A stretch of 64,000 bases of DNA from [Clostridium] innocuum (GTDB taxonomy: Bacteria > Bacillota_I > Bacilli_A > Erysipelotrichales > Erysipelotrichaceae): assembly GCA_012317185.1 (NCBI GenBank), contig CP048838.1, positions 2,604,001 through 2,668,000 on the forward strand, given 5' to 3'. Shown here piece after piece: positions 8,929-16,687 of this stretch. Numbering within the stretch: the stretch's first letter is position 1; each line of letters opens with the position of its first letter. Made by a program: the position numbers and the translations under genes. Below the pieces are notes generated by a model. It saw only the letters and a program-made list of their open reading frames with translations. It was not told the origin of the DNA and did no database searches.

Positions 8929-8951
8929 GGCTGCTGGAATGGCAGCTTTTT
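8929..8951 (+). terminator. intrinsic terminator
   Basis: GCTGC/GCAGC hairpin with T-run (8947-8951), about 95 nt after the 8357 gene. It isolates the following leader copy A. Confidence 0.6.
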
Positions 8952-8975
8952 CTCTTTCCTCTCCGGCTGCGCCCC

Positions 8976-8996
8976 TACATGGCAAGTTGCCATGTG
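8976..8996. repeat. ICE palindrome
   Basis: TACATGGCAAGTTGCCATGTG. The CATGGC/GCCATG arms differ from CCTGGC/GCCAGG copies by a compensating pair. It sits 45 nt before the palindrome of leader A. Confidence 0.8.
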
Positions 8997-9039
8997 AGCG
9001 ATCTTCTATAAAAAGTGCAGCGGCACATGTGACGGCTTT

Positions 9040-9233
9040 CTACATGGCAAGTTGCCAGGCAGCTATGGAATACCGCTTCCGGCTCCTCCGTCAAGGACCG
9101 GGTCGTATCTTCCTGACGGAAGATCTCCACCCTGCCTGCAGCTCCTTGACTGCTCCACCTATAGCGGTGTGAAGAAAGTGTAAGGTAGCTACACTTACAG
9201 TCGATAGCGGCAGAACCGCACAGGAGGAAAGAT
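9040..9233 (+). ncRNA. structured leader element, copy A
   Basis: First of eight paralogous elements. Order of parts: the ICE palindrome; GGAATACCGC; an arm GTCAAGGA; GGGTCGT; the hairpin ATCTTCC-TGAC-GGAAGAT; ACCCTGCC; the arm TCCTTGAC; GCGGTGTGAAGAAAGTGTAAGGTA; and a GCGG/CCGC hairpin beside the Shine-Dalgarno AGGAGG. ACCGC pairs with GCGGT to close the element, with the next pair T-A here and A-T in copies D, E and G. Copies differ mainly in loops and by paired changes, which supports a folded RNA. Function unknown: cis-regulatory leader, processed RNA or single-strand promoter are all open. The palindrome is imperfect in this copy. Confidence 0.8.
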
Positions 9234-9677
9234 ATGCATTATTATGAAGTACAGTCACAATTAGTAGTTTTGAATAATGAGGATGCCTATGTAGCATCCG
9301 AAAAAGCCCTAAATGAATTTGACCTTTTGGTCATCGATAGTAAGGAACACGGATTCATTACTGTTTCTATCTCTCGGAAACTCACGAATTTTGAGGCGAT
9401 TTCCATGCCATTCGAAATCAGTACCTATCTCATGAAGATGGATATCGAGGGATATTTGAAAAAGAAGAAAGCGGAAATCAGTGCAGATGTCATCCTTAAA
9501 AAGGTGGAACTCAAAGTCAAGGAGATACAGTATATGGAGAAACTGAAAAAATATCAGAGAGACCCGAAAGTAAAAGCATTACTGGATGAATATGATGCTT
9601 TACAGAAAGATACACCTATTCAAGCAGAAGCGGAAGAAAATACATATGATGGATTGTCATTGGATGACCTAGTCTAA
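9234..9677 (+). CDS. hypothetical protein, cassette A
   Basis: A 147-residue protein whose ATG follows AGGAGG by 7 nt at the end of leader copy A. Apparent parts are an N-terminal beta/alpha region (LVVLNNEDAYVASEKAL), a long charged helix likely to be coiled coil (about 78-125, KKKKAEISADVILKKVELKVK) and an acidic tail. No family recognised. It is followed by its own terminator, so leader A plus this gene looks like a one-gene transcription unit. Confidence 0.65.
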   Translation: MHYYEVQSQLVVLNNEDAYVASEKALNEFDLLVIDSKEHGFITVSISRKLTNFEAISMPFEISTYLMKMDIEGYLKKKKAEISADVILKKVELKVKEIQYMEKLKKYQRDPKVKALLDEYDALQKDTPIQAEAEENTYDGLSLDDLV

Positions 9678-9683
9678 ACAAAG

Positions 9684-9713
9684 AAATCGGGAGAGACACC
9701 TCTCTCGATTTTT
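9684..9713 (+). terminator. intrinsic terminator of cassette A
   Basis: ATCGGGAGAG/CTCTCTCGAT stem with a short loop followed by TTTTTC. Confidence 0.8.
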
Positions 9714-9768
9714 CTATCTCATTTTGATATCCGGCATTTGAATCAGTATATTAACTATGGCTGCGCCT

Positions 9769-10003
9769 CTACATGGCAAGTTGCCATGTAGCTATGGAAT
9801 ACCGCTTACGGTTCCTCAGTCAAGGACCGGGTCGTATTTTCCTTTGGAAAATCTCCACCCTGCCTTACGGCTCCTTGACTGCTCCACCTCCAGCGGTGTG
9901 AAGAAAGTGTAAGGTACATATCCTTACGATCGTAAGCGGTGACCCTGCAAGGAAAAGCAATAAAAGAAGATAATAGATAAAAATACATTTACGGGAGGCA
10001 AGC
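9769..10003 (+). ncRNA. structured leader element, copy B
   Basis: Perfect palindrome 9769-9791 (CTACATGGCAA-G-TTGCCATGTAG), then the conserved core. The internal hairpin is ATTTTCC-TTT-GGAAAAT, with a T-A pair where copy A has C-G. The tail has GCGGTGACCCTGC, then an extra AT-rich stretch before GGGAGG and the start codon, making this the second-longest spacing to the gene. Confidence 0.8.
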
Positions 10004-10939
10004 ATGAATGAGAGTATCGTATTGAAAGGAATACATAACAAAAAAATAAAAAACATATTCATATTAGGACAGCCAAGGACTGGTAAGAGTACAATTGCTA
10101 AAAAATTATTGTCATATGGTGCTTTTAGTATCTTAGCAATGGATGAAGTAAGACATGCGTTTTATGCATGTGGGATACAGGATATATATGCAAAGGATAA
10201 TAAGACCGAGGTGAAGGATACATATTCCACAGCTTTTTTAGAGTTTATAAAAAGCTATATCAAATCTTTTCGTCATAACAATCCGGATATCACCCTGATC
10301 ATTGAAGGAATGGAAATGACCGTACAGGAAGTGGCTAAGGAATTTCCAGGGGATATCATCGTAGTTTTGGGAATAGATACATCTGATACACAGGTATTTT
10401 TTGATTTGATAAGAATGCAGGAACGCACGAACGGACATGCATGGACCAAACATATCACGGACGATGAACTGCATGAATGTATCGAATGTAGTATGCGATA
10501 TTCTAAAGAAAACGAGAAAGCTGCAAGAAAACTGGGGATCGCATATTTTTCCTGCAATGGTCATCGGACAGAAGATTATGAAAGATCGATCATCGACTAT
10601 ATATTACGATCCATGTCTTCCGATGATATAAGGTCTTACCGTGAACATATGAATTTGATGGATCTATATCTTTTCTTAGATCTTACTGATCGTTTTGAAA
10701 ACTATAACTATATTAAAAATATTTTGAAAATCGATTATTATCAGATCATCAAGGTAGGTCATCGTGATCTATTAGAGCTTCATGAGCTTCACCTTAGAGT
10801 CCCTATCTTATATCATGTCGATGACCTTAGCATATTTGAAAAACAAATATCCAAGCTTAGAGATTTGAGAAATACATCGAAAGATATCGTTATCGATATC
10901 TGTGGGAATATCGAAAACTTAGGAGGGATCACGAAATGA
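10004..10939 (+). CDS. P-loop kinase/NTPase-like protein, cassette B
   Basis: A 311-residue protein with a Walker A motif GQPRTGKST at residues 22-30, a possible acidic strand DITLIIEGME about 60 residues after it, and a C-terminal region of about 100 residues without recognised motif. The first 190 residues resemble small P-loop kinases (AAA_33/zeta-toxin or adenylate-kinase class). Substrate is unknown; the fold allows phosphorylation of a nucleotide or small molecule. GGGAGG lies 7 nt before the ATG. It overlaps the next gene by 4 nt (ATGA). Its codon use is more AT-rich than the transfer genes, hinting at separate acquisition. Confidence 0.65.
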   Translation: MNESIVLKGIHNKKIKNIFILGQPRTGKSTIAKKLLSYGAFSILAMDEVRHAFYACGIQDIYAKDNKTEVKDTYSTAFLEFIKSYIKSFRHNNPDITLIIEGMEMTVQEVAKEFPGDIIVVLGIDTSDTQVFFDLIRMQERTNGHAWTKHITDDELHECIECSMRYSKENEKAARKLGIAYFSCNGHRTEDYERSIIDYILRSMSSDDIRSYREHMNLMDLYLFLDLTDRFENYNYIKNILKIDYYQIIKVGHRDLLELHELHLRVPILYHVDDLSIFEKQISKLRDLRNTSKDIVIDICGNIENLGGITK

Positions 10940-11208
10940 AACTGTTTATGATAAGTGGAAGGATAAAGGATATCAGGACAAGGATATCGGCAACCCAGCG
11001 AAGCTTTCTCAATATGCATATCTCTTCCAGTGACGGTGCGTCCTATGAAATATCGATATCCTATGAGCACGTATTCGATAACCGCCCTCTGGAGGTTGGC
11101 GATAGCGTGATGGCAAAAGGACAGATCATCTCCCATGAGAGTGAGGATGCATCCGGTGAGGTACATCTGTCCTATGAATTCATAGCAGATCACATCACGA
11201 GGTATTAG
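10936..11208 (+). CDS. small OB-fold-like protein, cassette B
   Basis: A 90-residue protein that starts inside the stop of the P-loop gene, so it is translationally coupled. It alternates beta strands (LFMISGRIKDIRTR, SFLNMHISS, YEISISYEHVF) and contains PLEVGDSVMAKGQIIS, a pattern seen in OB-fold nucleic-acid-binding proteins. Single-strand DNA binding is a possibility, not a demonstrated match. Followed within 10 nt by an ICE palindrome. Confidence 0.5.
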   Translation: MKLFMISGRIKDIRTRISATQRSFLNMHISSSDGASYEISISYEHVFDNRPLEVGDSVMAKGQIISHESEDASGEVHLSYEFIADHITRY

Positions 11209-11214
11209 CCTATA

Positions 11215-11237
11215 CTACCTGGCAACTTGCCAGGTAG
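11215..11237. repeat. ICE palindrome (perfect, 23 nt)
   Basis: CTACCTGGCAA-C-TTGCCAGGTAG followed by TTTTCTC, so it could also act as a weak terminator for cassette B. Confidence 0.85.
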
Positions 11238-11280
11238 TTTTCTCATGTACCAGATAGTCGAGAGAAAGGATATAGATAAT

Positions 11281-11439
11281 ATGAAATTATTCATTCTGAT
11301 ACAGATACTGTATATCATCTATTTATTATTGCGTATCAAACGGTACAAGAAGGAAATCACATTATATAAAAACCTGCGGCTCATGTATATTGAAATGATA
11401 CAATGGTTGAATACCAAGCATCTGGAAGATAAAAAATAA
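11281..11439 (+). CDS. 52-residue single-TM protein
   Basis: Starts MKLFILIQILYIIYLLLRIKRYKKEI: a membrane segment at residues 2-18 followed by a basic, helical cytoplasmic tail. AGAAAGGA lies about 13 nt upstream; an alternative in-frame start at 11227 would overlap the palindrome. Small membrane proteins of this kind are often unannotated; function unknown. Confidence 0.5.
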   Translation: MKLFILIQILYIIYLLLRIKRYKKEITLYKNLRLMYIEMIQWLNTKHLEDKK

Positions 11440-11541
11440 GTATGATGACTCATCACGACTAAGGGAGAATGACGAAAAAACTCGATGCCATGAGATAGCT
11501 CCAGATCCTGCAATATCAGCGCTTCCCTTTTGGCTGCGCCT

Positions 11542-11734
11542 CTACATGGCAACTTGCCATGTAGCTATGGAATACCGCATCCGGCTCCTCAGTCAAGGAG
11601 CGGGTCGTATTTTCCTAACGGAAAATCTCCACCCTGCCTTGCGGCTCCCTGACTGCTCCACCTCCAGCGGTATGAAGAAAGTGTAAGGTATCCATCCTTA
11701 CGATCGTAAGCGGTGACCCCGCAAGGAGAAGAAT
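11542..11734 (+). ncRNA. structured leader element, copy C
   Basis: Palindrome 11542-11564 with centre C, conserved core, internal hairpin ATTTTCC-TAAC-GGAAAAT (T-A version), and tail CTTACGATCGTAAG plus GCGGTGACCCCGC next to AAGGAG. It is the only copy where the pair beside ACCGC/GCGGT is A-A and so unpaired. Confidence 0.8.
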
Positions 11735-12031
11735 ATGAAAAATATAGTGAACACGATCATCGGAAGCAACAACATTATAATCAGAAACAGCACGGTATCC
11801 CACATCAGGAATATCGAGACCCTTTCACAAGGTTGGAACTGGGTCGAATCTACAGAGGGCTCAGGCTTCTTACTATCGCCTGAGGGAGATAGCGTCGTCG
11901 ATTATGTCCTGATCATAGGGACAAGTGATATCCGTTACCGTTTCCGTGATACGGAGTCATGGATGCTGTTCGTAGGAACGGAAAAAGAATTCAAGGATTT
12001 CATCTTGAAGAAAGTGAGAGATAGGATATGA
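11735..12031 (+). CDS. hypothetical protein upstream of PemK-like gene, cassette C
   Basis: A 98-residue protein with AAGGAG 7 nt before its ATG. It has no recognised domain: an N-terminal part rich in Asn/Ile, then GWNWVESTEGSGFLLSPEGD and a beta-rich middle. The stop overlaps the ATG of the PemK/MazF-like gene (ATGA). The arrangement, with a small gene first and the toxin-like gene second, is the usual toxin-antitoxin order, so it could be the partner, but it lacks a typical AbrB or RHH antitoxin sequence. Confidence 0.6.
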   Translation: MKNIVNTIIGSNNIIIRNSTVSHIRNIETLSQGWNWVESTEGSGFLLSPEGDSVVDYVLIIGTSDIRYRFRDTESWMLFVGTEKEFKDFILKKVRDRI

Positions 12032-12540
12032 TCTCCATAAATGAAGATAGAAAAAAGTTGATGGACGATATACTGACACTACAGCAGAAAGAACTTGAAG
12101 CCTGTGATGATCTCCGAGCACTCTATATATCAATGCTCAACCATCACAATCATCACAATGACCATAGTTGTACGGAAAAAGGTGTCGATATCCGTGTAGG
12201 AGATATCTGTTATATCGATTTCGGAAATGCATTCATCGAAGAGATAGGCTTCCAGCATTTCGGACTCATTTTGAGCCTATGTAAAAATAAAGCGTATGTC
12301 GTGCCGATGAGTGGTAATGAACGGGCTTATGCGCAAGCCTATAGTAAGGATACCCTAAACGGCAAAAAACATCTGATGCGCCTGGAAAAGGTCGGTAGGA
12401 TGAAGAAACGTTCTGTCTTATTCATAAACGATTCCAAATGGATAAATACCGCGAGGGTCATAGACGTAAAAGGACATCTGAAAAGAGACAGCCAGGTCTT
12501 TCGAGAAATCATGACCAGGGTCAAAGATATGATATCCTAG
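12028..12540 (+). CDS. PemK/MazF-like protein, cassette C
   Basis: A 170-residue protein. Residues 1-50 form a charged helix with an HNHHNHHNDH-type cluster; from about residue 55, VGDICYIDFGNAF, QHFGLILSLC and AYVVPMSG match the order of the PemK/MazF/CcdB fold (GDI, RP-like position, VVP). The canonical Arg-Pro of active MazF is replaced by HFG, so ribonuclease activity is uncertain. It overlaps the 98-residue gene and ends in a strong terminator. Likely a toxin-antitoxin or regulatory relative. Confidence 0.65.
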   Translation: MISINEDRKKLMDDILTLQQKELEACDDLRALYISMLNHHNHHNDHSCTEKGVDIRVGDICYIDFGNAFIEEIGFQHFGLILSLCKNKAYVVPMSGNERAYAQAYSKDTLNGKKHLMRLEKVGRMKKRSVLFINDSKWINTARVIDVKGHLKRDSQVFREIMTRVKDMIS

Positions 12541-12566
12541 AGGAGCTCTCCTCTAGGGTATTTTAT
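12536..12566 (+). terminator. terminator hairpin of cassette C
   Basis: CCTAGAGGAG/CTCCTCTAGG stem (10 bp, 2-nt gap) that includes the stop codon of the PemK-like gene, then GTATTTTATA. Confidence 0.65.
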
Positions 12567-12632
12567 ATACTGGCGAGCAGTTGATCAAGTAAAAAGATGC
12601 CGGATAGCTCTGCCGGCTCAGGTGCCGGCCAA

Positions 12633-12806
12633 CTACATGGCAAGTTGCCATGTAGGTATGGAATACCGCACATGATTCCTCAGTCAAGGAGCGGGTCGTA
12701 TCTTCCTGACGGAAGATCTCCACCCTGCCTTCGGCTCCTTGACTGCTCCACCTCGTGCGGTGTAAAGAAAGTGTAAGGTAAGTGGCAGCCCCACAGGAGA
12801 TGGAAA
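12633..12806 (+). ncRNA. structured leader element, copy D
   Basis: Shortest copy. Palindrome 12633-12655. The closing stem is extended to ACCGCAC/GTGCGGT, the hairpin after ACCCT has a TTC loop (GCC-TTC-GGC), and the start-site hairpin is GTGG/CCAC instead of GCGG/CCGC, a double compensating change. A GCCGG-rich hairpin lies just upstream. Confidence 0.8.
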
Positions 12807-13340
12807 ATGAAAAAATTATATTACATGACGTATCATCAGCAGCTTGGTCAAGATACAAGATATCTTGCGGAAGGATTGATCGTGAGTGATGAAGATTTTC
12901 AACAAAAGACTCACTTCTCAATAGGTGAAGAATCCTACATCTGTTCGGCAGTTCCTTTGAACGATGCTGAAGATATCTATTATTTCTTACAGGATCTCAT
13001 CCAGCGAGGTAAGACGACAAATATGCAGACTAAGAGATTACAGACCTTGGCATTACGTGAGTTTCTGAACGATGAAGCCGGAGATCTATATGCGATCCTT
13101 TGCGATAAAGTGCAGTACGGTATAACAAGGATACAGATGAAGAGAGAAGCCGGATACTCATTCTATGAGTTAGATGATCATTACGCAGATATCTGTAGGA
13201 AATACAACGCAAGCATGCTCGTTGAATTTGCATATCTACGACACACGGCCAACTATTGCTTTGCATTGCATGATGAGCTATTGAACATCGAAGTGATATT
13301 CAGTGACAGAGAAGCAAAGCTATCAAAAAGAAGGATATAA
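12807..13340 (+). CDS. hypothetical protein, cassette D
   Basis: A 177-residue soluble protein with AGGAG 8 nt before the ATG at the end of leader D. It is alpha/beta with a central helical part (DIYYFLQDLIQRGKTTNMQT) and no motif I recognise. The following small gene begins about 60 nt later, without its own leader, so both may be read from leader D. A DUF-type accessory gene of the mobile element is the safest description. Confidence 0.6.
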   Translation: MKKLYYMTYHQQLGQDTRYLAEGLIVSDEDFQQKTHFSIGEESYICSAVPLNDAEDIYYFLQDLIQRGKTTNMQTKRLQTLALREFLNDEAGDLYAILCDKVQYGITRIQMKREAGYSFYELDDHYADICRKYNASMLVEFAYLRHTANYCFALHDELLNIEVIFSDREAKLSKRRI

Positions 13341-13401
13341 GGATATCATCTACAGGTGATAGTTCAAGATGTCAAACATAACAAATCTTGGAGGTGTGAC
13401 G

Positions 13402-13731
13402 ATGAATAAGGAGATTTTTGAATATGGCGGTCATCATTTTATTCCGGAAAGGCAGTTCACCAGAGAAGAAGATGATTTCTTTGTTATTTCACGCAGGCAG
13501 CGGAGAGATAAAGAACTCGGCTTTTGTAAGTCAGGCAATGGTTATGAGAGCAAGTATCCTTATTCTCCTGAGGACTTCTATGCTGTGTCACCGGAAAAGG
13601 AGTGTGACCTGTTCCGCTGTATGGAAAACGGAAAGCTATATCTGCCTTGTGAAAATGATCTACAGGAGTATGTGGAGGCAGAGAAATGTAAACTACCAAA
13701 ATCAACACGACCGAAAGAGCGAATAGAGTAG
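13402..13731 (+). CDS. hypothetical protein, second gene of cassette D
   Basis: A 109-residue protein. GGAGGTG (13390-13396) is well placed for the ATG at 13402; an in-frame ATG at 13369 would put this site inside the gene. Sequence features are GGHHFIPERQFT and a cluster of charged residues; no family is recognised. Directly after its stop lies a fragment related to the 16688 gene. Confidence 0.6.
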   Translation: MNKEIFEYGGHHFIPERQFTREEDDFFVISRRQRRDKELGFCKSGNGYESKYPYSPEDFYAVSPEKECDLFRCMENGKLYLPCENDLQEYVEAEKCKLPKSTRPKERIE

Positions 13732-13781
13732 AGCTGTCATACTCACAGAAACCGGATATCAGGATCCTTGCTGATCGATAG
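13728..13781 (+). pseudogene. fragment of a paralogue of the 16688 gene
   Basis: In the frame offset from the 13402 gene, VELSYSQKPDIRIL precedes a stop; the intact gene at 16688 has VELTFSQKPDTRIL at the matching place, and the DNA also matches over about 45 nt. It has no start and no continuation, so it is a leftover of a second copy or a recombination scar. Confidence 0.6.
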
Positions 13782-13881
13782 CTGCCGATGATGATGTTAT
13801 CAGCAGCTTCCCTGATATGTTTAGGTCACCATATTGTAGGGTGATACTCCAAGCAGGAAGATCACTCTTTCTGTTACACGA

Positions 13882-14129
13882 CTACATGGCAAGTTGCCAT
13901 GTAGGTATGGAATACCGCACATGGTTACTCAATCAAGGAGCGGGTCGTATCTTCCTGACGGAAGATCTCCACCCTGCCTATGGCTCCTTGACTGTTCCAC
14001 CTTGTGCGGTGTGAAGAAAGTGTAAGGTAGTTATCAAAAAGGAAGGAGTGCTTTTGAAAGGGTTGCGGAAAACGCCTTACGAATGTATAATTTTCTTAGA
14101 TGGTATACAATAAAGAGAGGAGTAAAGAA
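13882..14129 (+). ncRNA. structured leader element, copy E
   Basis: Palindrome 13882-13904, core with extended closing stem ACCGCAC/GTGCGGT as in copy D, internal hairpin C-G version. After AAGGTAG the usual start-site hairpin is replaced by about 100 nt of AT-rich sequence ending in AGAGGAG before the ATG at 14130. Confidence 0.78.
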
Positions 14130-15110
14130 ATGGAAGAGCAGACAGCACTTGCCAATACGCTGGATCAAAACGAAAAGAACAAACAGCAGGCATACGACAG
14201 TTATTGTAAGAATATGTTGAGCAATAAGTCGATATTAGCATATATCTTGAAGAACTGTATCAAAGAATTTCAAAATATCCCCTTAGATGAGATACCAAGC
14301 TTCATAGAAAAACAGCCACGGATCGATGAAGTGATGGATGATCGGATCGTTGGAAAGAATGTAGAAGACGCGTCTATCCCCTCTGCAGTCATACGGTATG
14401 ACATCCTGTTTGAGGCAACACTGCCAAATACAGGAAACACGAAGAAAGAAGAGATCGGTGTCATCATAAATCTCGAGGCACAGAATGAAACAGCGCGTCT
14501 GTCATATCCGTTATTGAGCAGAGCGATCTATTACTGCAGCAGGATCTTAGGAAAACAAAAGAACGCAGCGGATGGATTCCAGCATTCTAATTTCGGAGAT
14601 ATGAAAAAAGTATACTCGATATGGTTGTGTTTCCATCATCCAAAGGACATGGACAACGTGATCAACCGATACAGCATGCAGGAAAGCAGCATGATGAACG
14701 AGTATAGAGCACCGAAGGAAGATTATGATCTATTGGAAGCCATCATGGTCTACCCTGCCAAAGAATATGACTATGACGATGATGAGCATGGATTCCTGGA
14801 ATTGTTGAACCTGTTGTTCATAGCCAAGCTATCGGCAGAAGAGAAAAAGAAGAAATTAAAGAATGATTACCGCATAAACATGACGAAGGAAATCGAAGAG
14901 GAGGTCGAGATCATGTGTAACCTGAGCCAAGGTATCAAAGAAGAAGGTAGAATCGAAGGACGTGCTGAAGAAAAGCTAACAAGCACGATCATGCATGTCC
15001 AGGCCATGTTAGAGAGATTCCCAGATATGACAGCTACAGAGGCGATGGATATCCTCAAGGTAGAAGAAGAACTGCGAGCAAACGTCTTAGAGATATTGAA
15101 AAAGGCATAG
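14130..15110 (+). CDS. PD-(D/E)XK nuclease-family (Rpn/transposase-like) protein, cassette E
   Basis: A 326-residue protein of the PD-(D/E)XK family often annotated as transposase or Rpn recombination-promoting nuclease. The core is a strand with Asp (RYDILFEATL), then IGVIINLEAQN with the E-x-Q/N signature, then SYPLLSRAIYYCSRIL. The C-terminal third is helical and ends KEEGRIEGRAEEKL, typical of these proteins. The start at 14130 follows AGAGGAG by 8 nt; an upstream in-frame ATG at 14100 is less likely. Known members nick or cut DNA and promote RecA-independent recombination. Cassette E ends with a good terminator. Confidence 0.8.
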   Translation: MEEQTALANTLDQNEKNKQQAYDSYCKNMLSNKSILAYILKNCIKEFQNIPLDEIPSFIEKQPRIDEVMDDRIVGKNVEDASIPSAVIRYDILFEATLPNTGNTKKEEIGVIINLEAQNETARLSYPLLSRAIYYCSRILGKQKNAADGFQHSNFGDMKKVYSIWLCFHHPKDMDNVINRYSMQESSMMNEYRAPKEDYDLLEAIMVYPAKEYDYDDDEHGFLELLNLLFIAKLSAEEKKKKLKNDYRINMTKEIEEEVEIMCNLSQGIKEEGRIEGRAEEKLTSTIMHVQAMLERFPDMTATEAMDILKVEEELRANVLEILKKA

Positions 15111-15122
15111 CATACAAGCGAT

Positions 15123-15153
15123 AAAAGCAGAGGCACGAGCTTCTGCTTTTCTT
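15123..15153 (+). terminator. intrinsic terminator of cassette E
   Basis: AAAAGCAGA/TCTGCTTTT stem with a 10-nt loop and a T-rich tail. Confidence 0.8.
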
Positions 15154-15187
15154 ATGCGATATAGAGCACACTGAGGATATCTTCTAT

Positions 15188-15208
15188 AACATGGCAGATT
15201 GCCAGGTA
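15188..15208. repeat. ICE palindrome (degenerate)
   Basis: AACATGGCAGATTGCCAGGTA: arms match TGGCA/TGCCA only, followed by TCTTTT. Confidence 0.55.
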
Positions 15209-15260
15209 TCTTTTAGAATCCGCCTGAAGCCGTCAAGCAGCCTGCATGCGGGCTGGCTTT

Positions 15261-15457
15261 CTACATGGCAAGTTGCCATGTAGCTATGGAATACCGCTTG
15301 CGGCTCCTCAGTCAAGGATCGGGTCGTATCTTCCTGACGGAAGATCTCCACCCTGCCTTACGGCTCCCTGACTGTTCCACCTCCAGCGGTGCGAAGAAAG
15401 TGTATGGTAGACAGAGCTTACCAAGAGAGCGGAAGGACCGCATAGGAGGAAATGTAA
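15261..15457 (+). ncRNA. structured leader element, copy F
   Basis: Perfect palindrome 15261-15283, core with closing pair T-A, internal hairpin ATCTTCC-TGAC-GGAAGAT, tail GGTAGACAGAGCTTACC, then GCGGAAGGACCGC beside AGGAGG. Same tail type as copy G. Confidence 0.8.
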
Positions 15458-15943
15458 ATGGAAAAGCAAGAAGTGATCTCGATCGAAGAGCTAAAACAAG
15501 GTTTCTGTTCAGAAACGATGAAACAAGGATTCTTATGGTCTGGTTATTCAAAGAATCAGTTAGACGATTATTTAAAAACACGTAAGGAACGTGATCTACT
15601 TTATCTTGTATACTCTTTAATGAATCGGTGTGATCTTTATTTTAAAAAAATGGTATGTACTTATGATATGTGGATCGTCAACACCCGTCTTTATGGTGAA
15701 TCATCATTTTGCCTAGTTTATACCATCTATACCATGAACAATAATCATTTAGATAAAAAAGATTCTATAGTTGCTTACTTAGAACATGAAGATGATACTT
15801 ATGTCCTTGATTTCAAGGAATATAAAATGACAGTTTGTGAGGAAAGAAAAAGACAGCGTGATCATGATATGGAAGTCGGAAGATTCATATTACAGTGCTA
15901 TGTCGATCTACTGAACGATCTGTTACAGGAAGTGGAGATATAG
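15458..15943 (+). CDS. hypothetical protein, cassette F
   Basis: A 161-residue protein with AGGAGG 7 nt upstream, at the end of leader F. It is helical at the N-terminus (ISIEELKQGFCSETMKQG) with an aromatic-rich middle (YFKKMVCTYDMWIV) and a basic stretch (EERKRQRDHD). Its AT-rich codon use differs from the transfer genes. No family recognised. Confidence 0.6.
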   Translation: MEKQEVISIEELKQGFCSETMKQGFLWSGYSKNQLDDYLKTRKERDLLYLVYSLMNRCDLYFKKMVCTYDMWIVNTRLYGESSFCLVYTIYTMNNNHLDKKDSIVAYLEHEDDTYVLDFKEYKMTVCEERKRQRDHDMEVGRFILQCYVDLLNDLLQEVEI

Positions 15944-16047
15944 GGATCACAAACAGCTTTAGAAACATAATCGTTGTATCCCTACCATATCATGCATCCG
16001 ATCACGATATAGCACTGCATGATGATCTATGACAGCTGCGCTTACAG

Positions 16048-16079
16048 AAGAAAGTGGTAACCCCGCAAAGGAGGACGGA
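16048..16079 (+). repeat. orphan tail of the leader element
   Basis: GAAGAAAGTGGTAACCCCGCAAAGGAGG matches the last part of leader copies without the body; it places a Shine-Dalgarno 5 nt before the ATG at 16080. Confidence 0.55.
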
Positions 16080-16400
16080 ATGAACTATCATAGGAACGAT
16101 GAGGAAATGATGAGACAAGCAAAGGGCGATGAGCCGATAACGATCGACAAGCTGAATGACGAATTGGAAAGTCTGCTGGAGGAGCAGGCAGAAATGAGGA
16201 AGAGAAATGCATATTACATAAAAAACAAAACGATGATCGGATATGAAGGGCTGAGCGATGATGAGGCGAAAAAGTTAAAAGGCCGACCGGACAGTTACGG
16301 CTATTCAGAATTGGTATACTCCAGCCTTGATTTCGCTATCATCAGTGATAAGATAACCAATCTGAGAGTTCATATCAAACATCTGAAATGGACACAGTAG
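16080..16400 (+). CDS. hypothetical coiled-coil protein, cassette F
   Basis: A 106-residue protein. The start at 16080 is chosen because AAAGGAGG lies just before it; an in-frame start at 16029 would include the leader tail. LNDELESLLEEQAEMRKRN (about 24-42) predicts coiled coil, and the C-terminus is helical (FAIISDKITNLRVHIKHLKW). No family recognised. Confidence 0.55.
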   Translation: MNYHRNDEEMMRQAKGDEPITIDKLNDELESLLEEQAEMRKRNAYYIKNKTMIGYEGLSDDEAKKLKGRPDSYGYSELVYSSLDFAIISDKITNLRVHIKHLKWTQ

Positions 16401-16424
16401 AACTGTGATTCCAAAAGAGAGCGA

Positions 16425-16449
16425 ATCACCTGGCAAGTTGCCAGGTGAT
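16425..16449. repeat. ICE palindrome (perfect, 25 nt)
   Basis: ATCACCTGGCAA-G-TTGCCAGGTGAT, 24 nt after the 16080 gene. Confidence 0.85.
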
Positions 16450-16468
16450 CGGATCCTCTATAAAAAGC

Positions 16469-16492
16469 AGCCGGCACATGAGCCGGCTTTCT
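16469..16492 (+). terminator. GCCGGC hairpin with T-run before leader G
   Basis: GCCGGC-ACATGA-GCCGGC then TTTCT. Comparable GCCGGC-type hairpins precede copies A, D, F and H, so each leader seems insulated from upstream transcription. Confidence 0.6.
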
Positions 16493-16687
16493 ACATGGCA
16501 AGTTGCCATGTAGCTATAGAATACCGCATCCGGCTCCTCAGTCAAGGACCGGGTCGTATCTTCTTGACGGAAGATCTCCACCCTGCCTTACGGCTCCCTG
16601 ACTGCTCCACCTCCTGCGGTGTGGAGAAAGTGTAAGGTAAACAGAGCTTACCGAGAGAGCGGAAAGACCGCATAGGAGGAAATTCAA
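16491..16687 (+). ncRNA. structured leader element, copy G
   Basis: Palindrome 16491-16513, core beginning AGAATACCGC, closing pair A-T (compensating against T-A in A, B, F and H), internal hairpin with one G-T wobble (ATCTTCT/GGAAGAT), start-site hairpin GCGGAAAGACCGC beside AGGAGG. Confidence 0.8.
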
